From Magnetococcales bacterium (GTDB lineage Bacteria > Pseudomonadota > Magnetococcia > Magnetococcales > UBA8363): a stretch of 34,435 bases of DNA. Positions within the stretch are counted from its first letter, which is position 1. The number at the start of each line of letters is the position of its first letter. The notes beneath the pieces were generated by a model. That model was not told the origin of the DNA and made no database searches. It was given only the letters and a program-made list of their open reading frames with translations. Of the stretch, positions 8,039 through 16,665 are shown piece by piece. A program made the position numbers and the translations under genes. The stretch lies in contig JACSDG010000090.1 of NCBI GenBank assembly GCA_015660855.1, forward strand, positions 1 through 34,435. Direction: 5' to 3'.

Positions 8039-9084
8039 GCCAACCAGGCCACAAAAGCGGCGGGTTTTTGGCGTTTAGGCAACGCAAAGGTCTCTTTGCG
8101 CTCCTGATTGGCCTGCTGCTGTTGTGCCTGCACGGGATTGCCGGTGAAAGCCGTGCGACCTCCGAACCGCTGTCCCCGGTCACGGAAAAACCACCCCACC
8201 TCAAATGGGTGGAGAGTGCACTCGATTCGGAACAAAAACGCGTCCTGGGGCTGTTGACGGACTCTGCTGACGACGCCTTCAGTGCTTGGTATGAGGGAGA
8301 AGGTCGGCAACATGTCGTTGAAAAAGTTCCTGCCCTGGCCCCAGCCCTGAAGGTCATGCACGGTCCACTGACGCGCCTGCGTTATGCCTTGAACCAGATT
8401 GCCGCCAACCATCGGGATGTGGATCCCAAACTTCCCAGCCTGATTGATCGCCTGGAAGTTGCCAATCTGGCTTGGGCCGCACGGGTCCACAAGGCGATCA
8501 CTGAGCGAAAAAATTCAATCCATCTGGATGAAAATCCCCTTAAGCTGGGCATCGGCCAATTGATTGGGGGCCAAGAGGGTCAACTGGCCGCCCGGTCTGA
8601 TGTCGTCCTTGGGGAACTGCTCGAAATGCTGCAACCGGTTCACCTGCAATTGTTTGGTGCCGGTCAGGCCATTGACCAGGCCCTGGCCCAGGGGGATGAC
8701 GCCTTGGCCCTTGAAATCTATCAGAAGAAACTCGTTGCCCTGTTGCGACAGGAGCAAGGCTATCTCAATTGGTTTGGCACCCGGGTACGCGAAAATCAGG
8801 AGGCCTTCGCCCAGGCAAAAAACCTTATGACGACCCACGTGTTGCCCAGCATCAACCAGCTCCAGGGTCTATTGGCCCATGTCACCCGGGTTTCGGGCAA
8901 TCTTATCCTGCACCAGAAACAAACGGTCGCCTTGCGTGGCGTGCCGTTAAAACCCTGGGATTATGTCCTCATCGGATCGCGCTTCAACCGGTTTTTCCCT
9001 GCGCGCCCGCCACGGCATCAAAAATTCCTGCCCCATCCAGACCGTGTCGTCATCCTGCGCAATATGTGGATGGCGGAAATTTAA
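8035..9084 (+). CDS. Membrane-anchored protein with two degenerate CZB-like domains
   Basis: The 349-residue protein has a hydrophobic helix at about residues 19-36 and a soluble remainder. Residues about 55-125 follow the chemoreceptor zinc-binding (CZB) pattern: HLKWV, then TDSADDAFSAWYEGEGR, then PALAPALKVMHGPL. Real CZB domains have Cys where this has Ala (D..C.FGKWYYGEGR). A second copy at about 145-220 reads NLAWAARVHKAI, LDENPLKLGIGQLI and QPVHLQLF, again without the Cys and without the first His. A helical segment follows, like the linker of CZB chemoreceptors. No HAMP, MCP, GGDEF or kinase domain is present. It looks like a sensor module that has lost zinc binding and its output, or a periplasmic partner. 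The start is GTG with AGGAGG eight bases upstream. The assignment rests on motif reading only. Confidence 0.6.
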   Translation: MSQPGHKSGGFLAFRQRKGLFALLIGLLLLCLHGIAGESRATSEPLSPVTEKPPHLKWVESALDSEQKRVLGLLTDSADDAFSAWYEGEGRQHVVEKVPALAPALKVMHGPLTRLRYALNQIAANHRDVDPKLPSLIDRLEVANLAWAARVHKAITERKNSIHLDENPLKLGIGQLIGGQEGQLAARSDVVLGELLEMLQPVHLQLFGAGQAIDQALAQGDDALALEIYQKKLVALLRQEQGYLNWFGTRVRENQEAFAQAKNLMTTHVLPSINQLQGLLAHVTRVSGNLILHQKQTVALRGVPLKPWDYVLIGSRFNRFFPARPPRHQKFLPHPDRVVILRNMWMAEI

Positions 9085-9135
9085 ATCGCAACCACCCTTA
9101 TTGATATTGAGTGACTTTCAGTTGCGCTCAGTAGA

Positions 9136-9185
9136 CACCTAATTTTTGCCAAACTTTGTTTTTCCGATACGTAGACATGATGTCC
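9136..9185 (+). repeat. Solo tail module of the mosaic repeat
   Basis: TTTTTGCCAAACTTTG followed by TTTTTCCGATACGTAGACAT is the tail seen after full repeat copies (for example near 14760). Here it stands alone upstream of uup, without any of the hairpin modules. Confidence 0.75.
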
Positions 9186-9261
9186 CGAGATTCTCAAGTG
9201 CAAGGATCTCTCAGCTTGTGATAACATGGCGTCATTATTCCTTATGCCGCAATGGTAAATC

Positions 9262-11115
9262 ATGGCCTGGATCAAAGCCCAAAATCTTCACCTGAGCCTT
9301 GGGGGCCCCGCCCTGCTGGATGGCGTCAACTTTGCCATTGAAGCCGGTGATCGGGTCTGTCTGGTGGGACGAAATGGTGTGGGAAAAAGTACCCTCCTCA
9401 AAGTCCTGGCACGCGAACTCCCCCTCGACAGTGGCAAAATTTTGCTCCAACCCGGAAGCCAGATCCGTTATCTTACCCAGGAAATTCCCACCGGCCTTGC
9501 AGGAACCGTCAGCGATGTCGTTGCCTCCGGTTTTGCTCCCCTCCCCCGCCAATCCCTGGAACATCCCCCATCCAACACCGATTGGCCGCCGGACCCGCCG
9601 TCTCCCGAAACCACCCTGGGATGGAACCCTTCGGTGCGATTGGAAACCATCCTTTCCCGACTAAACCTTGAAAGCGACAAAGAATTCACCACCCTTTCGG
9701 GAGGTCTGAAACGACGGGTACTCATGGCCCGCGCCCTGGTAAGCAATCCGGAAATCCTGCTGTTGGACGAACCCACCAACCATCTGGACATCACAGCCAT
9801 TGCCGGATTGGAAAAAATGTTCGCCGATTATACCGGCTGTCTGGTCTTCGTCACCCATGACCGCATGTTTGCCGACAAGGTCGCCACCCGCATTTTTGAA
9901 CTGGATCGTGGCAGGTTGACCGATTGGCCGGGCCATTACGCCAGATATATCGAGCTGCGGGAACTGCGACTTCAAACCGAGGCGGAACAGGAAGCCCTTT
10001 TCGACAAAAAACTGCAACGCGAGGAGGTCTGGATCCGCCAGGGAATCAAAGCCCGACGCACCCGAAACATGGGCCGAGTGCGCGCCCTGGAAAAATTGCG
10101 TGAAACCAGACGCGTCCGCCGGGAACGCATGGGTAATGTACGTCTGCGCCTGGAGGAGGCGGAAAAATCAGGCAAACTGGTCATGGAAGCGCGCAATGTC
10201 AGCTATCAATACGATGGCGTCCATTACATAAAAGATTTTTCCACTGTCATTCAACGCGGAGACCGCATCGGCATCATCGGTCCCAATGGTTGCGGCAAAA
10301 GCACCCTCCTGGGTCTGCTTTTGGGACGGCTGACCCCGCTGACCGGCCAGATACATCTGGGGACACGTCTGGAAGTCGCCTATTTTGACCAACTGCGCGC
10401 CACCCTGGATGAGGAAAAATCGGTGGCCGACAACGTCGCCAACGGGCGTCAGCAAGTGGACTTCGCCGGTCGCAGCCGTCATATCATCGGCTATCTGGAA
10501 GATTTTCTCTTTGCCCCCGATCGCGCCCGTATGCCCGTCAAAGCCCTGTCGGGCGGCGAACGCAACCGTCTGCTCCTGGCCCGCCTGTTTTTACAGCCAG
10601 CCAACCTCCTGGTCATGGATGAACCCACCAACGACCTAGATGTGGAAACCCTGGAACTGCTGGAAGGGGTTGTGGGCGACTACGCCGGCACCTTGATTTT
10701 GGTCTCCCATGACCGCACCTTCCTCAACAATGTGGTCACCTCCACCCTGGTCTTCGAGGGACAGGGAAAAATTGAAGAATATGTAGGTGGCTACGACGAT
10801 TGGCTGACACAACGTCCACCTGCCGAGGAGACCAGCAAAGAAAGACTGTCCGAAAAAAAGAAAAAAACCGGCGAAAAAAATCGCCCCCGGCGAAAAAATA
10901 TTGCCGAAAAAAAAGAGCTTGCGGCCATACCCGGCCAGATTGAAACCCTGGAGAAAGAATTGGCGACCCTGCACCAAACCATGGCGGATCCTGCCTTCTA
11001 CAAAAATGCCCAGGGTCAGGAAGTCGCCGAAGTACAACAAAAATCGCAGCAACTGGAACATACATTGGCCGAAACTTTCCAAAGGTGGGAAGCTTTGGAA
11101 GCCATTCCCGACTAG
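9262..11115 (+). CDS. uup: ABC-F family ATPase Uup
   Basis: The 617-residue soluble protein has two ABC ATPase domains and no membrane segment. Domain 1 has Walker A GRNGVGKST (36-44), signature LSGGLKRR (about 144) and Walker B ILLLDEPTNHLD (about 166). Domain 2 has GPNGCGKST (about 338), LSGGERNRLLL (about 427) and LLVMDEPTNDLD (about 448). A charged linker joins them, and a C-terminal coiled coil (about 550-616) is typical of Uup rather than EttA. ABC-F proteins act on ribosomes, and Uup also affects transposon excision and DNA-junction handling. It heads a likely operon with srkA 25 nt downstream. Confidence 0.93.
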   Translation: MAWIKAQNLHLSLGGPALLDGVNFAIEAGDRVCLVGRNGVGKSTLLKVLARELPLDSGKILLQPGSQIRYLTQEIPTGLAGTVSDVVASGFAPLPRQSLEHPPSNTDWPPDPPSPETTLGWNPSVRLETILSRLNLESDKEFTTLSGGLKRRVLMARALVSNPEILLLDEPTNHLDITAIAGLEKMFADYTGCLVFVTHDRMFADKVATRIFELDRGRLTDWPGHYARYIELRELRLQTEAEQEALFDKKLQREEVWIRQGIKARRTRNMGRVRALEKLRETRRVRRERMGNVRLRLEEAEKSGKLVMEARNVSYQYDGVHYIKDFSTVIQRGDRIGIIGPNGCGKSTLLGLLLGRLTPLTGQIHLGTRLEVAYFDQLRATLDEEKSVADNVANGRQQVDFAGRSRHIIGYLEDFLFAPDRARMPVKALSGGERNRLLLARLFLQPANLLVMDEPTNDLDVETLELLEGVVGDYAGTLILVSHDRTFLNNVVTSTLVFEGQGKIEEYVGGYDDWLTQRPPAEETSKERLSEKKKKTGEKNRPRRKNIAEKKELAAIPGQIETLEKELATLHQTMADPAFYKNAQGQEVAEVQQKSQQLEHTLAETFQRWEALEAIPD

Positions 11116-11140
11116 AAAAACAGGGGGAAACATCCGGGAT

Positions 11141-12139
11141 ATGAACGCAACCGCACAAGAAATTCCCTACAACGATCTCAGGCCCGAAGTGATCCTGGAC
11201 GCGGTGGAATCGGTAGGATGGCGCTGTGATGGGCACCTGATGGGACTCAACAGCTACGAAAACCGCGTCTACCAGATCGGCCTGGAGGATCATCCGCCGG
11301 TGGTGGTTAAATTTTACCGCCCCCAACGCTGGACCGATGCCGCCATCATCGAAGAACATGTTTTTTCCCAGGAACTGGCCGAGTTGGAAATTGCCGCCGT
11401 CGCCCCGTTGACCGTGGCCGGCCAAACCTTGCACAGCCACCAGGGTTTTCGTTTTGCCGTCTACCCACGACAGGGGGGACGCGCCCCCGATCTGGAAAAC
11501 CAGGAAATCCTGGAACGCCTGGGACGGTTTCTCGGGCGCATTCATGCCGCAGCCACGGTGCGACCCTTTGTGCACCGACCCCACCTTGACGTAGAAACCT
11601 TTGGCGTCACCCCCAGCCAATATCTGCTCGAAAGCGGATGTATTCCCCCAAACTACACCCAAGACTACCGCGACCTCATCGATGAACTTTTGCCGATGAT
11701 CAACACAGGGTTTGAACGTGCAAGCCCCTTTCGGCCCATTCGTCTGCACGGCGACTGTCACAGCGGCAACATGCTCTGGACCGATGCCGGTCCCTGCTTT
11801 GTCGATTTTGACGATGCCCGGATGGGGCCACCGATACAGGATTTGTGGATGTGCCTATCGGGAACCCGGGAAGAACGAACCCTTCAGATGCATGCCCTGC
11901 TGACCGGCTATCGTCAATTTCACCACTTTGAACTTAAGCAATTGCACTTGTTGGAACCCCTGCGTACCCTCAGGATGATTCATTACACCGCCTGGGTCGC
12001 CAAACGTTGGAACGATCCCGCCTTTCCCCTGGCGTTTCCCTGGTTTGCCGAAGGTCGTTTCTGGGAAAACCACCTTATGGCCTTGCGGGAACAGATTGCA
12101 TTGATGGAAGAACCGCCGTTGGACATTTTTTTGGATTGA
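11141..12139 (+). CDS. srkA: Stress response kinase A (SrkA/RdoA/YihE)
   Basis: The 332-residue length matches E. coli SrkA (about 328). It is a Ser/Thr protein kinase of the APH-like fold that limits stress-induced cell death. An N-terminal DAVESVGWRCDG and GLNSYENRVYQIG region is followed by VVVKFYRP, with the likely ATP-binding Lys. The catalytic loop LHGDCHSGNML is near residue 200, with the metal-binding FVDFDDA about 20 residues later. The WFAEGRFWENHLMALREQ C-terminal block is also family-typical. The reading frame is open upstream inside uup; the ATG at 11141, 25 nt after uup, gives the full-length family product. Confidence 0.92.
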   Translation: MNATAQEIPYNDLRPEVILDAVESVGWRCDGHLMGLNSYENRVYQIGLEDHPPVVVKFYRPQRWTDAAIIEEHVFSQELAELEIAAVAPLTVAGQTLHSHQGFRFAVYPRQGGRAPDLENQEILERLGRFLGRIHAAATVRPFVHRPHLDVETFGVTPSQYLLESGCIPPNYTQDYRDLIDELLPMINTGFERASPFRPIRLHGDCHSGNMLWTDAGPCFVDFDDARMGPPIQDLWMCLSGTREERTLQMHALLTGYRQFHHFELKQLHLLEPLRTLRMIHYTAWVAKRWNDPAFPLAFPWFAEGRFWENHLMALREQIALMEEPPLDIFLD

Positions 12140-12158
12140 ACAGGACCCTACCCGCCCG

Positions 12159-12824
12159 ATGGTGATCTTTAGAGCGTGCACCCTTCTTTTGTTTTTCCAC
12201 ACCTTGTTCGGAGCAAAAGCCGTCTTTGCCCTGGGCTTGTGCCCCCCCAAAACGCCCGACGTGAACATACGCGTTTTATTTGAAAAGGCCCGGCCCCATT
12301 ACAATAACGAATACTCGCGGACACGCATCGAAGCCATGATGCCCAAAAAAGAACCAGGAGTGCATTCGGTAGGTTTGACAAAATCATCATTGTACTGGAA
12401 AATTTCTTCAAAATTTACAATGGTATCCCGTCGCAACCCAGAGGAGATCTGCATTTTTTTGTCTGCCCTGACCCTGAATTATGGCTTTGGAGAAACCCCC
12501 GTTTTCATCGACCAACGTTACCGCCCTGGGGGCTGCCCCTACAGAGAGATCCTGGCCCATGAAAATGCTCATGTCGCCATTCTTGACCAGGAAGGAAAAG
12601 AGATCCAACGTTGGCTTGAAAGAAAACTAACCTCTCTGGTGACCTCGATTCCCCCCACCCCGACCCGATCACCCAAGACCACCCAACAACAATGGATGGC
12701 CAAAATAGATCGGGAAACCAAACCCCTGCTTGAAACCCTCAAAAAACGCCTGGAAACCGCGCATGCCCGCTTGGATTCCCCCCCCAGTCTGGCAAAAACC
12801 CAGAAACAATGTCCAAAATGGTGA
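12159..12824 (+). CDS. Secreted HEXXH putative metallopeptidase-like protein
   Basis: The 221-residue product has an N-terminal signal sequence (about residues 1-25, ending near VFA). CPYREILAHENAHVAILD near residues 126-143 contains HENAH, an HEXXH zinc motif, preceded by a Cys and followed by helical sequence. The region after it (SIPPTPTRSPKTT) is a proline/threonine linker and then a charged helical tail. I do not recognise a named family, and the small size resembles uncharacterised secreted zincin-like proteins. It begins 19 nt after srkA, so it probably belongs to that operon; its substrate is unknown. Confidence 0.65.
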   Translation: MVIFRACTLLLFFHTLFGAKAVFALGLCPPKTPDVNIRVLFEKARPHYNNEYSRTRIEAMMPKKEPGVHSVGLTKSSLYWKISSKFTMVSRRNPEEICIFLSALTLNYGFGETPVFIDQRYRPGGCPYREILAHENAHVAILDQEGKEIQRWLERKLTSLVTSIPPTPTRSPKTTQQQWMAKIDRETKPLLETLKKRLETAHARLDSPPSLAKTQKQCPKW

Positions 12825-12993
12825 CACTCCGGAAAAAGGCCGGTTTGTCATTGACCACCGGTAAATCAAACGACCTTTTATTAATGCCGTTTCGTCGCAA
12901 CCCTTTCCTGTGGCATACTGCATGCTTCGGATTTTTGCAGAAGGAAGAGAACCGGGTTGACCGAAAGTGCAATTCAAATCGATGGAGGGCCTG

Positions 12994-13422
12994 GTGAAAA
13001 AATGGCGTCACATTGTCACGGGGTTGATAAGCTTGGCATTGTTAGCCATGGTTGCCGGATTGTGGATCCGGATGCGGGCTGACACACAGATTGGTGAACG
13101 ATTGGCCAAAAACAATTGCGATGTTTGTCACGACATGACCCGCTCCAAAAAAACTGAAAAAGGCCCCTACCTTTGGGGAATCGTTGGCAGACCCGCCGGC
13201 TCCGTGGACTACCCCTACAGTGGCCCTTTTCTCAACCGCATCCAAGAAACCCCTCTGGTATGGACCGAAGAAAATTTGGAACGTTTCATCACCAATCCCA
13301 CCCTGTTCATTCCGCAAGTCCAAATGGCTCAGCATACCGTCGAGCACCCCCTTGCCTTTGAAGGGATGGACAGTTCGGCCAACCGCAGAGATCTGGTTGC
13401 CTGGCTGAAAACCCTTCGTTAA
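12994..13422 (+). CDS. Membrane-anchored class I cytochrome c
   Basis: This 142-residue protein has an N-terminal signal anchor (about residues 8-25) and one heme site, CDVCH at 42-46. The pattern KGPYLWGIVGRPAGS, then YPYS, VWTEENLERFITNPTLFIP and the likely axial Met111 in VQMA matches mitochondrial/c2-type cytochromes. It would carry electrons in the periplasm, tethered to the inner membrane. The chosen GTG follows GGAGGG by about 4-5 nt and puts the anchor at the start. In-frame alternatives are the GTG at 12967 and the ATG at 12982. It is not obviously co-transcribed with the flanking genes (gaps of 169 and 102 nt). Confidence 0.88.
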   Translation: MKKWRHIVTGLISLALLAMVAGLWIRMRADTQIGERLAKNNCDVCHDMTRSKKTEKGPYLWGIVGRPAGSVDYPYSGPFLNRIQETPLVWTEENLERFITNPTLFIPQVQMAQHTVEHPLAFEGMDSSANRRDLVAWLKTLR

Positions 13423-13524
13423 ATCCATCTTAAAAAAAAATCGATTTCATTCCACTCGCCCCCAAGGTGACAATCCAGACCGGTTCGTTTTGTCCACATC
13501 GTCCCATATCGAGATTCACCAACC

Positions 13525-14577
13525 ATGAATAAACTCTTTACCCGTTGGATTCTTCCAGCCCTCAAATTGATTCTTGCCGGAGCCGTCATGGTCTGGATGT
13601 TCAAGGGGGGCAAACTGGATTGGGGTTTGATCCTGGAAGGAGCTCTGGCCCCCTCGGTGGTATTGATGGGCATTGGATGCAACCTGTTTTTAATCTCCTC
13701 AGCCGCAGTGCGATGGTATCTTCTTTTGAAGGGACAAGGGACCTCCTTCCCCTTCAAATTTGCCCATTATCTGACTTACGTGACCTCTTTTTTCAACCTT
13801 TTGATACCCGGCGGCGTCGGCGGCGACGCCTTGCGCCTTGCCTTTGTGCTCAAACAACCCGCCGCGCGAAAAGGACAGGCGGCACTAACCGTTATCCTGG
13901 ATCGATTTCTGGGACTCTATACCATGTTGCTGATCGCAGCGGCTTTTTCGCTGATACTCCTGGACCACATCCTTGCCTCCCCCCCCTTGACCCTCCTGAC
14001 CTTTTCCACATTTCTTCTGGTGGTAGGCGGCCCCCCCGCAGCATTGTTCATCCTCTGGCTCATGCGTCGGTCCCACCAACGGCCCAACTGGTTGAAAGGC
14101 CGCCCTGGCGGTCGGTTGGAACGAATTTTTCAACTGGCGACCGAATTCGCCATCTTTTTCAACTCAAGCAAAAAAATGGTCGTGGCATCCATCCTGGTTT
14201 CCATCGTCGGACAGTTGGTGGGAATCTGCTCCATGCTGTGGATTGCCCACAACCTTGAAATACCCATCGTACCGATAGAAAACGTTTTTCTGGCTGCCCC
14301 CTGGGCCTGGATCGCCAACATACTTCCCATCTCCCCCGGAGGACTCGGCGTGGGAGAAGCCGCCTTTGATCAAGTGTGCCAATGGTTGTCATCGGCTCCT
14401 TTGATGGCTGCCTTCGGTACCGTGTTTTTGATCAACCGTCTGTTCCTGCTCCTGGCAACCCTTCCGGGATTGCTGTTTTTTCTTTTTCGTAGCCGTTGGA
14501 ATCCAGACAAAAAAAACATCCTTCCCACCGACTCCGAGGCCATCAATCACGGAGTACACAAATTCGTCGAACCATGA
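13525..14577 (+). CDS. UPF0104/LPG-synthase-TM flippase-like membrane protein (second of two)
   Basis: The 350-residue polytopic protein contains LLIPGGVGGDALRLAFVL near residue 95, then LDRFLGLYTMLL, and ISPGGLGVGEAAFDQ near residue 270. These are the two glycine-rich motifs of the YbhN/AglD-type lysylphosphatidylglycerol-synthase membrane domain. No cytosolic transferase domain is present. Members are associated with lipid or lipid-linked sugar movement and with hopanoid or glycan loci. The two squalene/phytoene synthase-like genes downstream make an isoprenoid link conceivable but not shown. It is clearly diverged from the shorter paralogue at 5209. Repeat copy 5 starts within a few bases of the stop. 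Confidence 0.87.
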   Translation: MNKLFTRWILPALKLILAGAVMVWMFKGGKLDWGLILEGALAPSVVLMGIGCNLFLISSAAVRWYLLLKGQGTSFPFKFAHYLTYVTSFFNLLIPGGVGGDALRLAFVLKQPAARKGQAALTVILDRFLGLYTMLLIAAAFSLILLDHILASPPLTLLTFSTFLLVVGGPPAALFILWLMRRSHQRPNWLKGRPGGRLERIFQLATEFAIFFNSSKKMVVASILVSIVGQLVGICSMLWIAHNLEIPIVPIENVFLAAPWAWIANILPISPGGLGVGEAAFDQVCQWLSSAPLMAAFGTVFLINRLFLLLATLPGLLFFLFRSRWNPDKKNILPTDSEAINHGVHKFVEP

Positions 14578-14578
14578 T

Positions 14579-14798
14579 TGAACATAATGCCCTTCGGGCA
14601 AAGAAACAAAATCAAAACCCTGGGGCTGCGCCCCTAGACCCCCCTTGGGGGGCAGTAAAATAAAAATCAAAGTCAAAATCAAAGTCAAAAGAAGAACCTT
14701 GTGGGCTGCTGCCTCCAAACCTCCGCCGGGGGGGATGATCCCCCCCGGACCCCCGCAATAATTTTTGCCAAACTTTGTTTTTCCGATACGTGGACAGG
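14579..14798 (+). repeat. Mosaic hairpin repeat, copy 5 (complete, long tail)
   Basis: This full-length copy lies between the flippase and the squalene/phytoene synthase-like gene. It has all hairpin modules; the fifth is altered (CCTTGTGGGCTGCTGCC). The palindrome GGGGGGATGATCCCCCC precedes the complete tail AATTTTTGCCAAACTTTG plus TTTTTCCGATACGTGGACA. A 670-nt minus-strand open frame crosses it but is mainly repeat and antisense sequence. Confidence 0.92.
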
Positions 14799-14867
14799 AT
14801 GCCCGCGAACCAACCACCAGGAGGATGACTGATGACTTTGTAAAAGAAAATGGGGTATTGTCAGAGA

Positions 14868-15749
14868 ATGGAAAAAGATCCTTTTGCCAGATGTCTTGAG
14901 ATTGCCGCGCACAACCGTTCCCCCTTGTTCCAGGTTTCACGTTTGTTTCCCCTGGAAAAAGGCAGGCTGTTTTTGGCTTCCTATGCCGCCATGCGTTTGG
15001 TTGACGATTTGGTGGATGAGCAGTTTTCGGCCCATTCCCGCCAGGATGACCATCAGGCAAAGGTCGTACGTGCCCAGGTGGAGCTGTGGCAGCAGCAAGC
15101 CTGTGCGGCTGCCGACGGCAGGTTTCAAAATGTGGAAGGTGCTTATGAGCCCCTGGTTTTTGTCGCCCTCAACCAATCCGCCGGTCGATCCAACCTGGGC
15201 GATTGGCCCTGGAATGCCCTTGCCGCCTCGATGAAGGCCGACATCGAGCGACGACCCATGGAAACCTGGGATGATTTTTTGGCCTACTGTGAAGGGGCAA
15301 CGGTCGCCCCGGCCACGGTTTTTGTCTATATCCTGGCCAGCCGTTTCCAAAATAACGGCTTCAACACCCCGGAACCGCTCTCCTTTTATCGCGATAAGGT
15401 GCGAGACATGGCCGTTTTTTGTTATCTGATGCACATTCTACGCGATCTGGCCCGTGATGTCGCTCGCTCCAATCAACTAGTAACCATTCCCAACGACATT
15501 CTGCGGCGTGCCGGACTCAACAAAACCCTCCTTGGTCAATGGATAACCGAAGATCCCCACCGCATTCTGCCACTGCAACGCCTGCTGCTGGAAAAAGCAG
15601 GTGAATGCCGGGAACGAGGTACCGAACAACTCATGAAGAATGTTTCCCTACCCGTACTGGAAAGACAAATTTTAAAAAAATTGGTAGGTCACTATGTGGA
15701 CTTGTATCACGAAATGACATCCACCTTTGCTGAACATGCATCACGATAG
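14868..15749 (+). CDS. Squalene/phytoene synthase family protein (HpnD-like position)
   Basis: The 293-residue all-helical prenyl-condensing enzyme carries FLASYAAMRLVDDLVDE near residue 50, containing the first DxxxD site, and MHILRDLARDVARSNQ near residue 195, containing the second. YCEGATVAPATVF matches the substrate-pocket block of the family. The usual Asn before the second motif is His here, and the gRiYlP block is SNQLVTIP, so exact chemistry is uncertain. With the opposing HpnC-like gene it could supply presqualene diphosphate for squalene and hopanoids (inference). An in-frame ATG at 14850 is an alternative start; neither has a clear Shine-Dalgarno. Confidence 0.8.
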   Translation: MEKDPFARCLEIAAHNRSPLFQVSRLFPLEKGRLFLASYAAMRLVDDLVDEQFSAHSRQDDHQAKVVRAQVELWQQQACAAADGRFQNVEGAYEPLVFVALNQSAGRSNLGDWPWNALAASMKADIERRPMETWDDFLAYCEGATVAPATVFVYILASRFQNNGFNTPEPLSFYRDKVRDMAVFCYLMHILRDLARDVARSNQLVTIPNDILRRAGLNKTLLGQWITEDPHRILPLQRLLLEKAGECRERGTEQLMKNVSLPVLERQILKKLVGHYVDLYHEMTSTFAEHASR

Positions 15750-15750
15750 G

Positions 15751-16665
15751 TCAGGGGTGCTGTGACGGGGATGAAGAACGATTGAGGGCACGCCAAAGAC
15801 AGTTGGCCCGCGTCCATGTGGAAAGTTGTGGTTTGGAACGCAGAGTGTTACCCCCATTTTCCTCGATTTTGTCCAATATGGCATGTCCTTGTTCCAGCAT
15901 GGTGGCCAGTTCCAACCTTATGGGCCACTGGACCATGTCGAGCAAGGGTTGGCCACGATCAAACAACTGACGGGTTTCGGCCACCAGGTGCAACACCAGA
16001 TCACCCAGCATAGGGGTAAACCTTCGAGCCAGGATCATCTCTTCGGTCACGCCAAACCGATCCATGGCCTCGATGGGAAGATACAAAGGCCGACCACTCC
16101 AGGGATCCTGACCCAGGTTTTGCCAGAGGTGCGTCAGCATCATCGCCGTGCATATAAAATCGGAGAGCCGAATTTTAAGGGGCACGGGTTGACCGGGTTC
16201 CTGGGTGGCTTCATCGGCAAGGTGCATGACGATCCGACCGATGGGATTGGCAGCGTACCGACAATATTCCTCCAACTCGATGATGCTGTCGTAGCGTTTG
16301 TTGGTCACATTCATGCGACAAGCAATCAGGAGTTCGTGAAGGTAGGAAGACGGAAGCGCAGTGACATCAAGGGTGTGGGCCAAAGCCCGGAAAATGGGAT
16401 GATCCGGCTCCCCGGATTCAGCAATCAACAATCGGCGCGACCAGTCATCCAAAAGCCGAAGACGAGAGGCATCGTCGCGCCCAGGCAAACCGGTAAAATC
16501 ATCGGCCGTTTTGGCAAAGGCGAAAATGGCGTAAAGGAAGGGCCGCAATTTACGCGGAACCAGGAGCGACCCCAGCGAATGCTGATCGGCACTCCTGCGC
16601 ACGATCTCTCGACAATAGTGGAAATCGTCTTCCAGATGAATGGGTGTGTTTTGGGCATGGAACAT
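15751..16665 (-). CDS. hpnC: HpnC-type squalene synthase homologue with altered metal motifs
   Basis: The 304-residue product resembles HpnC, which converts presqualene diphosphate to hydroxysqualene on the way to hopanoids. The N-terminal LLVPRKLRPFLYAIFAFAKTADDF is the HpnC signature block. YCRYAANPIGR and the block ending SGRPLYLP also fit. However, the first acidic motif reads DDFTG where DDxxD is usual, and the second reads QNLGQD where QDxxxD is usual, so one Asp is lost from each. It converges on the synthase-like gene at 14868, with stop codons one base apart. No HpnE oxidase or squalene-hopene cyclase is in the window. Confidence 0.78.
   Translation of the reverse strand: MFHAQNTPIHLEDDFHYCREIVRRSADQHSLGSLLVPRKLRPFLYAIFAFAKTADDFTGLPGRDDASRLRLLDDWSRRLLIAESGEPDHPIFRALAHTLDVTALPSSYLHELLIACRMNVTNKRYDSIIELEEYCRYAANPIGRIVMHLADEATQEPGQPVPLKIRLSDFICTAMMLTHLWQNLGQDPWSGRPLYLPIEAMDRFGVTEEMILARRFTPMLGDLVLHLVAETRQLFDRGQPLLDMVQWPIRLELATMLEQGHAILDKIEENGGNTLRSKPQLSTWTRANCLWRALNRSSSPSQHP

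Noticed and set aside
14389-15060. 223-codon minus-strand ORF over repeat copy 5
   Set aside because: It is composed of antisense of two real genes joined by repeat sequence that happens to be open.
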